A DNA stretch of 64,000 bases from Collimonas sp. OK307 (GCF_900113705.1 NZ_FOQI01000020.1:1-64000); one strand, 5' to 3'. Positions 43,230 to 53,460 are shown, counted from the stretch's first letter. Program-made: numbers and translations. The notes: generated by a model not told the origin, from the sequence alone.

Positions 43230-44324
43230 CTACTCGACCAATGCCAATAGTTTGACGAAAGCCTCCTCGAATTGCGTTAGACCGGTGATAAGCAATTTCG
43301 CACCGACTTCTTCCAGATCGATACCATGGGCAACCAGCTCAGACAGTACAGACTCTGCAGCAGCCACATCGTCAGACAATGTCGTTCCGCGCGCTTCACC
43401 ATGATCGCGAAACGCAGCCAGTGTGGCGTCGGGCACGGTGTTGACCGTCTCATTACCGATCAGATCCTCCACATACATGACGTCGCGATAGGCGGGGTTC
43501 TTGGTGCCGGTACTGGCCCAAAGCAACAATTGTGGTTGTGCGCCAGCGCGCGCCAACGGTGCGAATGCCCCTTGGGTATCCTGCTGCCAGTCCCGGTAGG
43601 CGATCTTGGCGGCTGCAATGGCAGCCTTTCCGCGCAACATGGCGGCGCTGTCCGGCAGTTGCATATCAACCATCGCATCGATGCGACTGATGAATACGCT
43701 AGCGACGCTGGCAATTCCATCCACCGGTAACGAGGCGTCAATGCGTCGCTGCAGGCCCCTGCGATGAGCCGCACGTACCATTCGCCCCTGTCTGGCAGAA
43801 AAAATCAGGGTGACGTTGACGTTGATTCCGGCAAAAATGACTTCCTCCAGCGCTTGAATACCGGCTTGCGTTGCGGGAATCTTGATCATCACGTTCGGAC
43901 GCGCTATTGCTTTCCATAAGCGCTGCGCAGAGATGATGGTGCCCACCACGTCATGGGCCAAGTTGGGCGATACTTCGAAGCTGACAAAACCAGCAACGCC
44001 CTGGCTACTGCTATAGAGCGGCGCAAGCAGATCACAGGCGCGTTGAATATCGGGTAACACCAACGCTTCAAAGCACGTTTCAGCATCCGCGTGCGCTGCT
44101 CGCAACGCAGGCAGTGCCGCTTGATATGCCGGATCGGTACGGATGGCGTTGTAGAAGATGGCCGGATTGGAGGTCACGCCGGCAATGCCGTCATCACTAA
44201 TCCAGCGTGAAAGTTCACCGGAATCGAGTAGTTCGCGGCTGAGATTATCGAGCCAGATTTGCTGCCCTAGCGCAGCGATGGATTTCAACCGGCTGCTCTC
44301 ACATACATTGTTTGCGTCATTCAT
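43230..44324 (-). CDS. tal: Transaldolase
   Basis: 364 residues. Long (Mycobacterium/cyanobacteria-like TalA2) type: IWLDNLSRELLDSGEL, GVTSNPAIF, PNVMIKIPATQAG (Schiff-base Lys in the MIKIPAT motif), VASVFISRID, LLWASTGTKNP. The segment FSARQGRMVRAAHRRGLQRR is less conserved than expected and could hide a compensated frameshift. Transfers dihydroxyacetone units in the pentose phosphate pathway. Begins 1 bp after the rbsD pseudogene, so it belongs to the rbs operon. Confidence 0.93.
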   Translation of the reverse strand: MNDANNVCESSRLKSIAALGQQIWLDNLSRELLDSGELSRWISDDGIAGVTSNPAIFYNAIRTDPAYQAALPALRAAHADAETCFEALVLPDIQRACDLLAPLYSSSQGVAGFVSFEVSPNLAHDVVGTIISAQRLWKAIARPNVMIKIPATQAGIQALEEVIFAGINVNVTLIFSARQGRMVRAAHRRGLQRRIDASLPVDGIASVASVFISRIDAMVDMQLPDSAAMLRGKAAIAAAKIAYRDWQQDTQGAFAPLARAGAQPQLLLWASTGTKNPAYRDVMYVEDLIGNETVNTVPDATLAAFRDHGEARGTTLSDDVAAAESVLSELVAHGIDLEEVGAKLLITGLTQFEEAFVKLLALVE

Positions 44325-44325
44325 A

Positions 44326-44659
44326 TCAAAACACCACTCCTGCGATCAAAATTATGTTTGCGTAGGGCGTGAATTCGCCGGTACGTACGATGGCCCGCGC
44401 GCCGGCGGTCATTGTTTTAAACTCTGCATGCGACACCTGACTCACTGCCGTGTCTGGCAGGAGGCTGGAAATTGTCGCTTCGATAGCCGGGCTGACGCTC
44501 CCCAGTTCTTGCGCGACGACTGCCTTTTGGACCTGCATTTCGGTCAATGCCACGCGCAGGAATGGGTAAGCCCGCATCGGCAATCACCAGCATGTCGCCA
44601 TGACCAAGCCCGGCGGTAAATTGCGACAGCGGGCTATTGAGCGAAGGGGTTTTTTTCAT
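44326..44659 (-). pseudogene. rbsD: D-ribose pyranase gene with internal deletion
   Basis: Starts ATG 44659 ([22 protein letters not shown], then VIADAGLP) and its C-terminus in another frame is [20 protein letters not shown], ending with the conserved TGEFTPYANIILIAGVVF. The two parts meet at GGCTTA/CCATTC (about 44575). A block of about 60 bp encoding the region after GLP is gone, and the joint is out of frame. RbsD converts beta-pyranose to beta-furanose ribose for RbsK. The gene overlaps rbsK by 26 bp and sits 1 bp before tal. A functional copy elsewhere may compensate. Confidence 0.85.
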
Positions 44660-45617
44660 AGTGCCTCGCCTTCGCATACTGTTTGATGTTAACACCCCGA
44701 CTGGTCATAAATTGGTGAACTTCATGACGAAGGGGAATCGACGTTTGCGCACCAAATTTTGTCACGGTCAGGGCTGCCGCATATTGGGCCACCACGCTGG
44801 CATCAACCACGCTCAATCCCCGTGCCAGACCAACCGCAAACGCCCCCGTGAAGGTATCGCCCGCAGCCGTGGTGTCCACGGCCTCCACCGCAACGGCGGG
44901 GATGAATTTGCTCGCACCTTGCTCTGCAATGAAAACGCCATGCGCGCCCATGGTGAGGAGTACAACTCCCACCCCGCGCTCAAGCAATCTAACGGACGCA
45001 AATTCGGCGCTTTCGCGATCCTGTACCTTAACTCCGCTCAGTTGCGATGCTTCGGTCTCGTTGACGATTAGAAAGTCGACCATGCGAAGCAATTCAGCAC
45101 TTAAGGGCTGCATCGGTGACGGGTTAAAGATAACCGGTACGCCACTTTGCTGTGCGATTTCAATCGCACGGGTAACCGCGCTCAACGATGTTTCGAGCTG
45201 ACAGACCAGTAATTCAGCGGACTCGATCATTGCCGCGTCCGCGTCTATATCGGCGACTGACAGCGTCTGATTTGCACCTGGCGTAATCACGATGCTGTTG
45301 TGTCCCTCGCCGTCGACCAAGATGCCTGCTACGCCAGTTGCCATGTTCACCTGGCGCGCAACATGGGAGATATCGACGCCATCCTGGATCAGACATGCCA
45401 GCAGATGATCGCCGAAATGATCATCACCAACTCTGCCGATCAATGTCACATCGGCACCCTGCCTAACAGCCGCGACAGCTTGATTGGCGCCCTTGCCACC
45501 AGGGATCTGGTGAAATTCCTGTCCCGATATGGTTTCACCTACCGCAGGCATGCGCGATGTGCTAAACACCAGATCCATGTTAATGCTGCCGACAATGGTG
45601 ATACGAGGTTTGTTCAT
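44634..45617 (-). CDS. rbsK: Ribokinase
   Basis: 327 residues, PfkB family. N-terminal [21 protein letters not shown], and the ATP/base motif [13 protein letters not shown] near residue 260. Phosphorylates ribose to ribose 5-phosphate. Its start directly follows the rbsC stop (TAA-ATG) and its end overlaps the broken rbsD. Tail of about 20 residues beyond the family core is basic. Typical of the E. coli type, intact. Confidence 0.95.
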   Translation of the reverse strand: MNKPRITIVGSINMDLVFSTSRMPAVGETISGQEFHQIPGGKGANQAVAAVRQGADVTLIGRVGDDHFGDHLLACLIQDGVDISHVARQVNMATGVAGILVDGEGHNSIVITPGANQTLSVADIDADAAMIESAELLVCQLETSLSAVTRAIEIAQQSGVPVIFNPSPMQPLSAELLRMVDFLIVNETEASQLSGVKVQDRESAEFASVRLLERGVGVVLLTMGAHGVFIAEQGASKFIPAVAVEAVDTTAAGDTFTGAFAVGLARGLSVVDASVVAQYAAALTVTKFGAQTSIPLRHEVHQFMTSRGVNIKQYAKARHYEKNPFAQ

Positions 45618-46646
45618 TTAGTGTTTTCCTGCGCTAGTGCGGTTACGGTACATGTCGACGATCACTGCGATGACGATGACCAGGCCGGTGATGATTCGCT
45701 TGGCCGGATCACTGGCGCCGATCTGCGCCAAGCCAGCCTCAAGTATCGAAATAATGAGTACACCGATAAAAGTATTGATCACAGAGCCGCGACCGCCCAA
45801 CAAACTGGTGCCACCGATCACCACCGCTGCGATCACCTGCAATTCCATGCCGGCGGCGGCGTTGGGGTCGGCTGCCTCCAGCCGTGAAACCTGAAAACTG
45901 GCTGCCACCGCAGACAACAATCCCAACAGTGCGAACACTGCAGTCTTGGTCGGGCGGATGCGAATCCCGGCCAGGCGCATCGCTTCTTCATTGGTACCGA
46001 TGCCGATCATGTGACGGCCAAACACGGTATAAGACAGGATCACCTGACCCGCGACTACAATCAGGATGGCGATCAGGAAGGCGGGCGAAATGCCCGCGAT
46101 CACCGGATCGCTGATGAAGGCCACGGCGTTGCCGATGTATTCGGTACGTGAGCTGGTTGCCAGATAGGCAGAGCCACGAGCGATTTCCAACATGCCAAGC
46201 GTCACGATGAACGACGGTACGGACCAGATGACCGAGATCAAGCCGTTGACCATGCCACACAAGAAGCCGATCGACAGTGCCAAGGCTGCGGCAGGAATAA
46301 AACCCCATTGCCAAGTCACCATGGCAAGGCTGAGTACGCCACCACATAACGCCAGCACCGAGCCAACCGATAAATCGATGCCGCCGATAATCATGACAAA
46401 GGTCATGCCTACCGCCATGACTGTCAGCGCCGGAATTTCGTTGGCGATCGTACTAAACGTCTTTAAAGAAAAGAAATATTTACTTGCAAAGCTAAAGAAA
46501 ATCAACATACCAACCAGCACCAGCACCAGTCCGAGATATTCCCGGACTCCGCGAACGAGTGCTGCTGAGTAATTCCCGATGGTCGCATCGGTACCCAATA
46601 AAGAACGGGGCGCCGAAGATTGTGTATCGCTTAGTTGTGTAGTCAT
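45618..46646 (-). CDS. rbsC: Ribose ABC transporter permease
   Basis: 342 residues from ATG 46646, preferred over GTG 46661 because GAAGGA lies 9 bp upstream. Shows the AraH/RbsC features: eight or more hydrophobic segments and the GGIDLSVGSVLALCG and AAGMELQVIAAVVIGGTSLLGG sequences (in parts). Forms the inner-membrane channel of the ribose importer with RbsA and RbsB. Linked to rbsK with zero spacing. Confidence 0.95.
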   Translation of the reverse strand: MTTQLSDTQSSAPRSLLGTDATIGNYSAALVRGVREYLGLVLVLVGMLIFFSFASKYFFSLKTFSTIANEIPALTVMAVGMTFVMIIGGIDLSVGSVLALCGGVLSLAMVTWQWGFIPAAALALSIGFLCGMVNGLISVIWSVPSFIVTLGMLEIARGSAYLATSSRTEYIGNAVAFISDPVIAGISPAFLIAILIVVAGQVILSYTVFGRHMIGIGTNEEAMRLAGIRIRPTKTAVFALLGLLSAVAASFQVSRLEAADPNAAAGMELQVIAAVVIGGTSLLGGRGSVINTFIGVLIISILEAGLAQIGASDPAKRIITGLVIVIAVIVDMYRNRTSAGKH

Positions 46647-46722
46647 CGTATTGTCCTTCACGTGTGTTGAGGGCTGAAATTAAGCGTTGCCCGCTGTGCT
46701 TCTAGCTGTAAGTCTCACCGTT

Positions 46723-48255
46723 TCATGCCGTCTGTTTCGCAGGCCCCACATACCCGCTAAATGCTGCTTCGAGTATGGCGTCCTGACTAACTTCTTCGCG
46801 GTCGAAGATGCGCACCATTTTTCCGGCACTCATGACGCCAATCCGGTCGCACAACAGCATCAATTCAAGCAAGTCGCTCGATACGACCACCAGAGCTTTG
46901 CCTTGCGCCGCCAGTTCCGCCATCAATTTGTAGATTTCGAATTTAGCCCCAACGTCGATGCCGCGCGTAGGCTCGTCAAACAACATCACATCGCATTCCC
47001 GATGCAGCCAACGACCGATGGCGATTTTTTGTTGATTGCCACCAGACAGTTCTCTCACCGACTGGCCAACCGAGTTGGCGCGCAATGACATCAGATTGCC
47101 GATTTTTTCGGCAATCGTCCTTTCTTTCCGATGGTTAAGCCAGCCACCTTTTGACACTTGGGCAATGCCGCTCAAGGTCGTATTGACCTTGATCGATTGC
47201 GTCAACAGTAAACCCTGCTCCTTGCGATCTTCCGACACCATGGCGATGCTGTTCCTGACAGCGTCGCTTGGCGTTCTAACGTCACACTTCTTGCCAGAGA
47301 CGAAAATGTGGCCGCTGTCTCGTTTGTCAGCGCCATAAATCAAACGCAAGGTTTCAGTGCGGCCCGAGCCGACAAGGCCGGCAATACCGAGAATTTCACC
47401 GCCTCGCGCTTCGAAGCTGACGTCCTGCACGGCACTGCCGCGATTCAGCTTATCCACCCTCAGGGCGATCTTGCTCGGCCGCGACTTGGGGCGGTCCAAC
47501 TGCTCACCGACGTCACGACCCACCATTAATTTAACGACTTCCTGAATACTAATATCGGCGGTGCGATGCGTCCCCACCACCTGGCCATCGCGCAAAACAG
47601 AAATCGAATCGGCGATACGTTTGGTCTCTTCAAGTCGATGTGAAATGTAAATAATGCCGACGCCCTTAGCCTTCAGCAGCTCGATCTGCGCGAACAGCAA
47701 GTCGACTTCTCTGTCAGTCAGCATCGCGGTTGGCTCATCGAGAATCAGGAGCTTGCAGTCGGCACTAATGTTGGCGGCAATTTCGATCATCTGACGTTGA
47801 CCGATACCCAACTTTGATACAGGCGTCGCCGGATCGATTCCGCTGAGTCCGACCCGCGCCATGCATTCACGGGCTGCGGCGTTCATTGCCCGAGAGTCGA
47901 TGAACCCGAATCGACGCGGCAGCTTCCGCAGAAACAGATTTTCAGCAACCGTTAGTGTGTTGACGAGACTGAGTTCCTGCATAACCATGCGAATGCCGCC
48001 GGCTTCCGCTTCAGCGCGTGACGTTGGCGAATACGGCATACCGCAGAACTGCATGCTGCCCGCGACCGGCGTCACCAGGCCGCCGACGATTTTGGAAAGT
48101 GTACTTTTACCGGCGCCGTTTTCTCCCGCCAGGACGCGCACCTCGCCCGGTTGAAGAGAAAGATCCACATCCAGTAATACTGGCGCGGCATAGGACATGG
48201 AAAGTCCACTGATTTGGAGCAAAGGTTGAGTCTGGCGCTCGACTATAGAGGTCAT
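46723..48255 (-). CDS. rbsA: Ribose ABC transporter ATPase (two nucleotide-binding domains)
   Basis: 510 residues from ATG 48255; the frame continues upstream but lacks family similarity. Two ABC domains: first with GENGAGKSTLSKI (Walker A) and LLILDEPTAMLTD (Walker B), second with degenerate Walker A GLVGSGRTE and intact signature ELSGGNQQK and LFDEPTRGIDVGA. This is the RbsA/MglA type. It energises ribose import. Separated from rbsB by a hairpin-containing gap, and followed by rbsC after 76 bp. Confidence 0.95.
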   Translation of the reverse strand: MTSIVERQTQPLLQISGLSMSYAAPVLLDVDLSLQPGEVRVLAGENGAGKSTLSKIVGGLVTPVAGSMQFCGMPYSPTSRAEAEAGGIRMVMQELSLVNTLTVAENLFLRKLPRRFGFIDSRAMNAAARECMARVGLSGIDPATPVSKLGIGQRQMIEIAANISADCKLLILDEPTAMLTDREVDLLFAQIELLKAKGVGIIYISHRLEETKRIADSISVLRDGQVVGTHRTADISIQEVVKLMVGRDVGEQLDRPKSRPSKIALRVDKLNRGSAVQDVSFEARGGEILGIAGLVGSGRTETLRLIYGADKRDSGHIFVSGKKCDVRTPSDAVRNSIAMVSEDRKEQGLLLTQSIKVNTTLSGIAQVSKGGWLNHRKERTIAEKIGNLMSLRANSVGQSVRELSGGNQQKIAIGRWLHRECDVMLFDEPTRGIDVGAKFEIYKLMAELAAQGKALVVVSSDLLELMLLCDRIGVMSAGKMVRIFDREEVSQDAILEAAFSGYVGPAKQTA

Positions 48256-48521
48256 GGCATATTTTTGCTGAGTTAATGGGAGAGATCTCCGGCGCGCACC
48301 AAACGATCCCGCAAAATAGAAGGTCGACCACGCGTGAAAAAAGTCCCTGACTTCCACGATTCATCCACTGCAAAATATCATCAGACAGCTAGCGCAACTT
48401 GCGCAGCGGATGGGCAACAGAAATGTGCTCTTCCAACGAACGGCAGCTGAACGTGGCGCGCTTGGCGATGTCGGATTTACGCATGGATTGAATAAGGCAT
48501 TTCTCTGATTGGGCGACATAT

Positions 48522-48557
48522 GCCCGCGCCAGTGTATTCACGGACGCGGGCTTTTTT
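48522..48557. terminator. Hairpin between rbsB and rbsA
   Basis: GCCCGCG and CGCGGGC (48522-48551) followed on the plus strand by seven T. On the rbs (minus) strand it lies right after rbsB and could lower downstream expression or protect the rbsB message, as binding-protein genes are usually made in excess. Confidence 0.55.
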
Positions 48558-48580
48558 TAACTGCCGGTTAAGTCGGTTGA

Positions 48581-49537
48581 TTATTTCTTACTGGCGACCA
48601 CAAGATCAATCGGGGTTTCGACGAAGCCACCCATGGATTTGATTGGCGCTTTACTCTTGAGTAGTTTCAACGCATTTTCGATGCCAAAAACAGCCAATTT
48701 GTCAGCGTGTTGATCTGCCGTTGCGAGCATGCGGCCATCTTTCAGCATCGGTGCGACGGCGGAGATATTGTCAAAACCAACAACCAGCACCTTGCCAGTT
48801 TTTCCGGCAGCCTTCACTGCAGCCACAGCTCCGATGGCCATGCTGTCATTGCCGCAAAGTAAAGCCTTGAGATTAGGAGTTTCGCTCAGCATCGCAGCCG
48901 CAACCTTATTGGCCTTGTCGATCTCCCATTCGCCGGTCTGCACACTGACCACCTTGGTGCCCACTGTTTTCATTGAATCCAAGAATCCAGCAGTGCGCTG
49001 CTTGCCGTTGTTCGCGGTCGGCAAGCCTGTGATAATGCCAACCTCGTCGCCAGCTTTCAGACTCTTGGCCAGATAATCACCCACCTGCTGCGCACCCTTG
49101 CGGTCCAGTGGGCCGACAAATGGAATAGTAATGCCCTTTTCCTTGAGTGCAGCGGCATCGAATTCATTGTCTATATTGATCACCACAATACCTGCATCGA
49201 TTGCCCGCTTTGCGATTGGAACCAGAGCCTTGGAGTCAGCGGGAGCAATAACGATAGCATCCACATTGGAAACGATCATCTGCTCAACCAGCTTGATCTG
49301 ACCTGCAGTATCGCTTTCATCCTTGATGCCGTTAGTGATGAGTTCGTATTTATCGCTGTTTTGTTTCTGATGGGCCTTGGCTCCATTTTCCATGGTCAGG
49401 AAAAATTCATTGGCGAGGGATTTCATTACCAAGGCAATGCGCGGCTTGGCCGTATCTGCGTGGGCTGGCTGCACGGACAAAAGCAGTACCGTAGCCGTGG
49501 AGGCCATCAATTTTGCGATAGTGAAAAATTTATTCAT
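48581..49537 (-). CDS. rbsB: Ribose/sugar periplasmic binding protein
   Basis: 318 residues. Signal peptide 1-27 (LLLSVQPAHA), then the type 1 fold typical of RbsB: PRIALVMKSLANEFFLTME, IVIAPADSKALVPIAKRAID, VVINIDNEFD, TGLPTANNGKQR and LCGNDSMAIGAVAAVKAAG. Binds ribose or a related sugar in the periplasm and delivers it to RbsCA. First gene of the minus-strand rbs operon. The promoter most likely to drive it lies in the inverted duplication 480-590 bp upstream. Confidence 0.94.
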   Translation of the reverse strand: MNKFFTIAKLMASTATVLLLSVQPAHADTAKPRIALVMKSLANEFFLTMENGAKAHQKQNSDKYELITNGIKDESDTAGQIKLVEQMIVSNVDAIVIAPADSKALVPIAKRAIDAGIVVINIDNEFDAAALKEKGITIPFVGPLDRKGAQQVGDYLAKSLKAGDEVGIITGLPTANNGKQRTAGFLDSMKTVGTKVVSVQTGEWEIDKANKVAAAMLSETPNLKALLCGNDSMAIGAVAAVKAAGKTGKVLVVGFDNISAVAPMLKDGRMLATADQHADKLAVFGIENALKLLKSKAPIKSMGGFVETPIDLVVASKK

Positions 49538-49674
49538 TACGTGTCTCCTGATAAAGGGTTATGTAGCTATGCGTTGTTTTGCATTTTGAAATAGCCTGGA
49601 TTCATCAATTTCCATCAGTCGCGCACGCTGATGATTGCCCACTGATATTGCGCATGACAATACTTCCTTAAAAA

Positions 49675-50003
49675 ATTAGATAATTGAATTTCGTAAAATC
49701 AGATACAGGACGAATACCGCGTTCAGGCATAGCACCGCGACTGTTAGCGGGGCAGCGCGGCGACGATTAGCGTGTGCGCAAGCAACCTAACGCCATTCCC
49801 ACCATGAGGTCAGCGGTGCCAGGAACAGGCTCAGCGCAAACAGCAGCGCCACGATGACGCCGGTCAGGCCGGTGCGTCCATCCGCCTCGACCCCGCCACC
49901 GATTCAACATATGCAGTGACCGTTGAAGTGCCAAGCGCAGCGCCGATCACACATCGCCAATGCATCCGATGCAAAGGCTGCGCGGACATTGGGCAATTGG
50001 CCG
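49675..50003 (-). pseudogene. Decayed 3' end of an AzgA-like permease (inverted copy)
   Basis: Minus-strand sequence matches the 3' half of the permease gene at 60643-61986: 50003-49810 to about 61500-61690, then, after a deletion bounded by GCACCGCTGA on both sides, to about 61840-61986, including the stop (49675-49677) and the following AAGGAAGTATTGTCATGCGC stretch down to about 49648. The first 280 codons are absent. It is a degraded, condensed copy that faces rbsB. Confidence 0.85.
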
Positions 50004-50050
50004 TTGCTGCCAGCGCGGCGCGCAATCTTATGCAAGCAGTATTTATACGT

Positions 50051-50066
50051 ACTGGTACGAACCAAT
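50051..50066. promoter_or_regulatory. GntR-type operator, inner
   Basis: ACTGGTACGAACCAAT. One of a pair 59 bp apart (second at 50110-50125), matching the pair at 57664/57724. Lies on the downstream side of the minus-strand promoter that faces rbsB. Confidence 0.65.
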
Positions 50067-50109
50067 TAACATGAAGGAGATACTAGCACATTTATTTTAA
50101 ATTAGTTCA

Positions 50110-50125
50110 ACTGGTACGAACCAAT
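50110..50125. promoter_or_regulatory. GntR-type operator, outer
   Basis: ACTGGTACGAACCAAT, on the upstream side of the same minus-strand promoter (TTGAAC...TAGTAT). Two sites flanking a promoter would allow repression by looping or blocking. Confidence 0.65.
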
Positions 50126-50264
50126 ATTATATTTATTTTTATTTCAAAAAATGCATGATGCGCGTTGCGACATCCGATGGCGCTATCGTTGGACGCTTGC
50201 CGTGCCAGTCTGGTGCCGGCCTGTAATAATGAAAAGCACAGCCGCTCAGTCGCGACACCTGGAC

Positions 50265-50970
50265 GAACCAGCATGCCACGCAAACGCCACTTCCAGCCTG
50301 ACGACAGAGACTGATGCAGGCGGGTGTTTGTAAATGGCGAATCAATTTGATATCGGGCGTCTCGCCGCCGCGCTGCAATTAGAGGAAGATTTAGAGCAAC
50401 GCGCTGCTCGCGCAGCCTCCGCAAAGTGACATCAGGAATATACAGGCGGCATTAACGATCTTTTCTATCCTCATTGACTCCCATGTCACTGCCCTTGTTG
50501 TTTGCCACCACCCCTCTACTCATTCGCACTCCTCAGACTTTCGCAATCTTGCCTGTCATGCTGACCATCTCAATACCTTCAGCCACCGTCGCAAGCTGCA
50601 ATTGCAACCCTTGACTGACATGTTGCTCGGTACGCGCCGCTGTCTGCAGGTTCGCCGCATCGCTTCTATGGTGCGTAATTGCGCGTTACGCCCCGAAAAA
50701 GTGCGCAACGAGCATTTGTGGTGCGTACCAGTTAGCGATATTTTATTAATTAATTCTGACTGAGGATGTTTGCAAGCCAGTTTGGGCTTGATGCTCTTAG
50801 TAGCATTTACGTAGTTACCACATAACCAAATAGTGCGAATTTTTCGTTGAATTGCCCCATAAAATGGGGCTAAGCATGGATTTTTTTCTATCGAATAGGC
50901 GATGAGTATTTGGGGAAATACCCGCAGAACAAGGTCGGCATCTGTTGCAAAAACACACCAAGATTTTTTA
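50265..50970. other. Intergenic region upstream of the second TonB receptor
   Basis: No intact gene. A 31-codon plus frame from 50336 (ALQLEEDLEQRAARAAS) and a minus-strand piece around 50690-50527 reading LQTAARTEQHVSQGLQLQLATVAEG in parts look like decayed gene ends. A partial operator, TGGTGCGTACCAGTT, is at 50719-50733. The region is probably worn out sequence between the two duplicated blocks. Confidence 0.4.
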
Positions 50971-50978
50971 CTTTACAG

Positions 50979-50990
50979 TGGTACGTACCA
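50979..50990. promoter_or_regulatory. GntR operator palindrome upstream of the second TonB receptor
   Basis: TGGTACGTACCA, a perfect 12-bp palindrome, 105 bp before the receptor start (51095) and identical to the site next to gntR. Confidence 0.75.
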
Positions 50991-51094
50991 TATGGCATAT
51001 TAGTTGCGTATGAGAGATCAACGCGATGAATGCGTTTAGCGACTGGTTCTCTGGTGCCAGGACAGGCAGCTAGAACCTCCTTCTGAGGTGTGAA

Positions 51095-53416
51095 ATGGGA
51101 AAAAAAATGAGAAGAGACAAGAGGTTTATTGCAAGGCAGGTATGCTGTTTCAGTTTGACAGCCTTCGCTGCTGCAAGTGGCCACATATGGGCACAAACCG
51201 TAGCAGATGCGCCGCTCCCCACTGACTCCGAAGCGACTAATGCCGCTTCACCGGCCAATGCAGCGATGCAATTGCAAACACTTACGGTCACAGCCACACG
51301 TCGCAAAGAAAACGTCAAAAATGTTCCGGTTTCAGCCTCCCTCATCAGTGACGATGCTTTGAATGCGATTAATACAGGCGGCCAAGATCTGACGGCGCTT
51401 GCCGGACGGGCTCCAAGCTTAAACGCTGAGAACTCAGATGGGCGCGCTTTCCCCAGGTTCTATATGCGTGGTTACGGCAACACAGACTTTCACATCAACT
51501 CTTCGCAGCCGGTTTCATTGGTATATGACGATATCGTCTTAGAAAACTCAGTATTAAAAGGCTTTCCGGCGTTTGACCTTCAACAAATCGAAATTTTACG
51601 TGGCCCACAAGGGACTCTGTTCGGTCGGAACACGCCCGCTGGTGTTGTGAAACTTAATTCGGCTCCGCCTGAGCATAAGTTTGGCGGCTACATCAGCGCC
51701 TCCGAAGGGACAAACAATACGGCGAATCTCGAGGGTGCTATCAACGTACCGATAAATGAGCAGTTGGCAGCACGCATTTCTTTCTTGGATCAGCACAAAG
51801 ACAACTGGATCGGCAACACAGCTCCGGGGCAAACGGACAAGCACTACGGCGGTTACAACGAGAACGCGCTAAGGTTCCAGTTACTTTACAAGCCGAATAC
51901 CGACTTTAGCGCGCTGTTGAACGTGCATGAGCATCGGTCCGAAGGCAGTGCCTCACTTTTTCGCGCGAATATTATCCAACCAGGCACCAACAACCTGGTT
52001 CCGGGCTTCGACATTGGCAAAGTACAAACTGATGGAGCGAACGGTCAGCACTTGGAAAGTTACGGTACCGATTTGCACTTGCAGTGGACGCGAGGAGATT
52101 ACACGCTCCACTCGATCACGGGCTACGAAACAGTACATTTCTACACTTTAGGCGATATTGATGGTGGGTATGGGGCGGCATACGCGCCACCATCGGGTCC
52201 GGGCTTCATTCCCTTTTCGGCCGAATCTGCTGATGGCTTATCTAATCACCATCAATTGACGCAAGAATTTCGTGTCGAATCCAAATACACTGGCCCGCTG
52301 AATTGGCAGGCCGGCGTATTTTTCTTCAACGAAGCTTACCGAGTTGGCAGCTATTCCTACGATTCATTACATCAAAACGCATTTGTGTCCAAGGTGAGTT
52401 CGCGTCAGGCGGATAACGCTTCGGCGATTTTTGGTTCGCTGAAATATGACGTTAATACCCGCCTGTCGTTGACCGGCGGACTCAGATTCACGGATGACAG
52501 AAAAACGCTACGGACCGATCCGAACGATTTGGCGACAGGCGGATCGGATATTGATAAGTCCAAAGGCCTTTCTGCTAGCACCAGCGATAAAAAGCTTAAT
52601 TGGGATTTCAGCACACTGTACAAGCTGACGAATAACACGAATCTGTATTCGCGTGTCGCCACGAGTTTCCGCGGTTCGACCATCGAGCCTGCAGGCCCGT
52701 TCAATCCGATGTCAGTCGCGCAGCCAGAAACGGTCCTGTCGTATGAGGGAGGCGTCAAAAGCGACTTGTTTAATCGGCGAGCACGGGTCAGTTTCGACGT
52801 CTACCATTTCGATGTAAAGAACCAGCAATTGTCAGCAGTTGGTGGAACAACTAACTCGACCGTACTTGTGAACGCGAAGAAAGCCGCTGGCCAAGGTGCG
52901 GAACTTGACTTCCAAACCTATCTGGCCGAAAACTTGCTGTTTACTACCGGGGGAAGCTACAACTATACACAGATTCAGGACCCTAACTTGCAGGTCGCCG
53001 TATGCGCTGCCTGCACGGTGAAAAATCCGGTAACAACCAATGCTGCTGGCGTAAAGGTCGCAAGCATTAACGGCAACCCTCTACCTAACGCGCCGAAGTG
53101 GAATGCAAACTTTACTCTGCGCTATTCGATTCCGTTTGGGCAAGGAGAATTGTACGCTTTCACTGATTGGGTATATCGCAGCCAGGTCAATTTCACCTTG
53201 TACAATTCCGATGAGTTCGTTGGGAAATCGTCGTTTATCGGCGGTCTGCGTGTCGGCTATCTTTGGGATAACGATCGTTACGAATTGGCGGCGTTCGCAC
53301 GCAACATCACAAATCAAGTGCGCCTGGTCGGAGGGATCGATTTTAACAATTTGACTGGCTACGTTAATGACAACAATGCACGTCTTTTCGGGGTTCAATT
53401 TAAGGCCCGGTTCTAG
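51095..53416 (+). CDS. TonB-dependent outer-membrane receptor, second copy
   Basis: 773 residues. Signal peptide (about 1-34, ending HIWAQ), TonB-box region LQTLTVTATRR, plug domain with NVPVSASLISDDALNAI and VYDDIVLENSVL, GPQGTLFGRNTPAGVV motif, and a barrel ending VQFKARF. Belongs to the large IroN/FecA-like TBDT group in which the substrate is often not a siderophore. A GntR operator precedes it, so it is probably induced with the nucleoside genes. It differs strongly from the first receptor, so the two may serve different substrates. Part of its 3' region is repeated downstream (55956-56088). Confidence 0.92.
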   Translation: MGKKMRRDKRFIARQVCCFSLTAFAAASGHIWAQTVADAPLPTDSEATNAASPANAAMQLQTLTVTATRRKENVKNVPVSASLISDDALNAINTGGQDLTALAGRAPSLNAENSDGRAFPRFYMRGYGNTDFHINSSQPVSLVYDDIVLENSVLKGFPAFDLQQIEILRGPQGTLFGRNTPAGVVKLNSAPPEHKFGGYISASEGTNNTANLEGAINVPINEQLAARISFLDQHKDNWIGNTAPGQTDKHYGGYNENALRFQLLYKPNTDFSALLNVHEHRSEGSASLFRANIIQPGTNNLVPGFDIGKVQTDGANGQHLESYGTDLHLQWTRGDYTLHSITGYETVHFYTLGDIDGGYGAAYAPPSGPGFIPFSAESADGLSNHHQLTQEFRVESKYTGPLNWQAGVFFFNEAYRVGSYSYDSLHQNAFVSKVSSRQADNASAIFGSLKYDVNTRLSLTGGLRFTDDRKTLRTDPNDLATGGSDIDKSKGLSASTSDKKLNWDFSTLYKLTNNTNLYSRVATSFRGSTIEPAGPFNPMSVAQPETVLSYEGGVKSDLFNRRARVSFDVYHFDVKNQQLSAVGGTTNSTVLVNAKKAAGQGAELDFQTYLAENLLFTTGGSYNYTQIQDPNLQVAVCAACTVKNPVTTNAAGVKVASINGNPLPNAPKWNANFTLRYSIPFGQGELYAFTDWVYRSQVNFTLYNSDEFVGKSSFIGGLRVGYLWDNDRYELAAFARNITNQVRLVGGIDFNNLTGYVNDNNARLFGVQFKARF
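53127..53259 (+). repeat. 133-bp segment of the TonB receptor gene present twice (original)
   Basis: The original within the receptor gene; its copy is at 55956-56088 in the same direction with about five differences. The copies bracket the 3' end of the receptor gene and the whole phospholipase gene. Confidence 0.85.
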
Positions 53417-53460
53417 TAGTCTGTCAGACTGAGGAAACTGAAACGCAATTAAAGGCCATC

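Larger units (their letters stand above)
50012..50264 (-). repeat. Inverted repeat arm A: copied promoter/operator region
   Basis: Reverse complement of 57524-57779 with high identity by eye over about 250 bp, including both operators and the promoter. It joins directly to the permease remnant (49675-50003). On the minus strand it reads operator, TTGAAC, 19 bases, TAGTAT, operator, pointing at rbsB. It therefore puts a copy of the nucleoside-hydrolase promoter upstream of the ribose operon. Confidence 0.85.
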
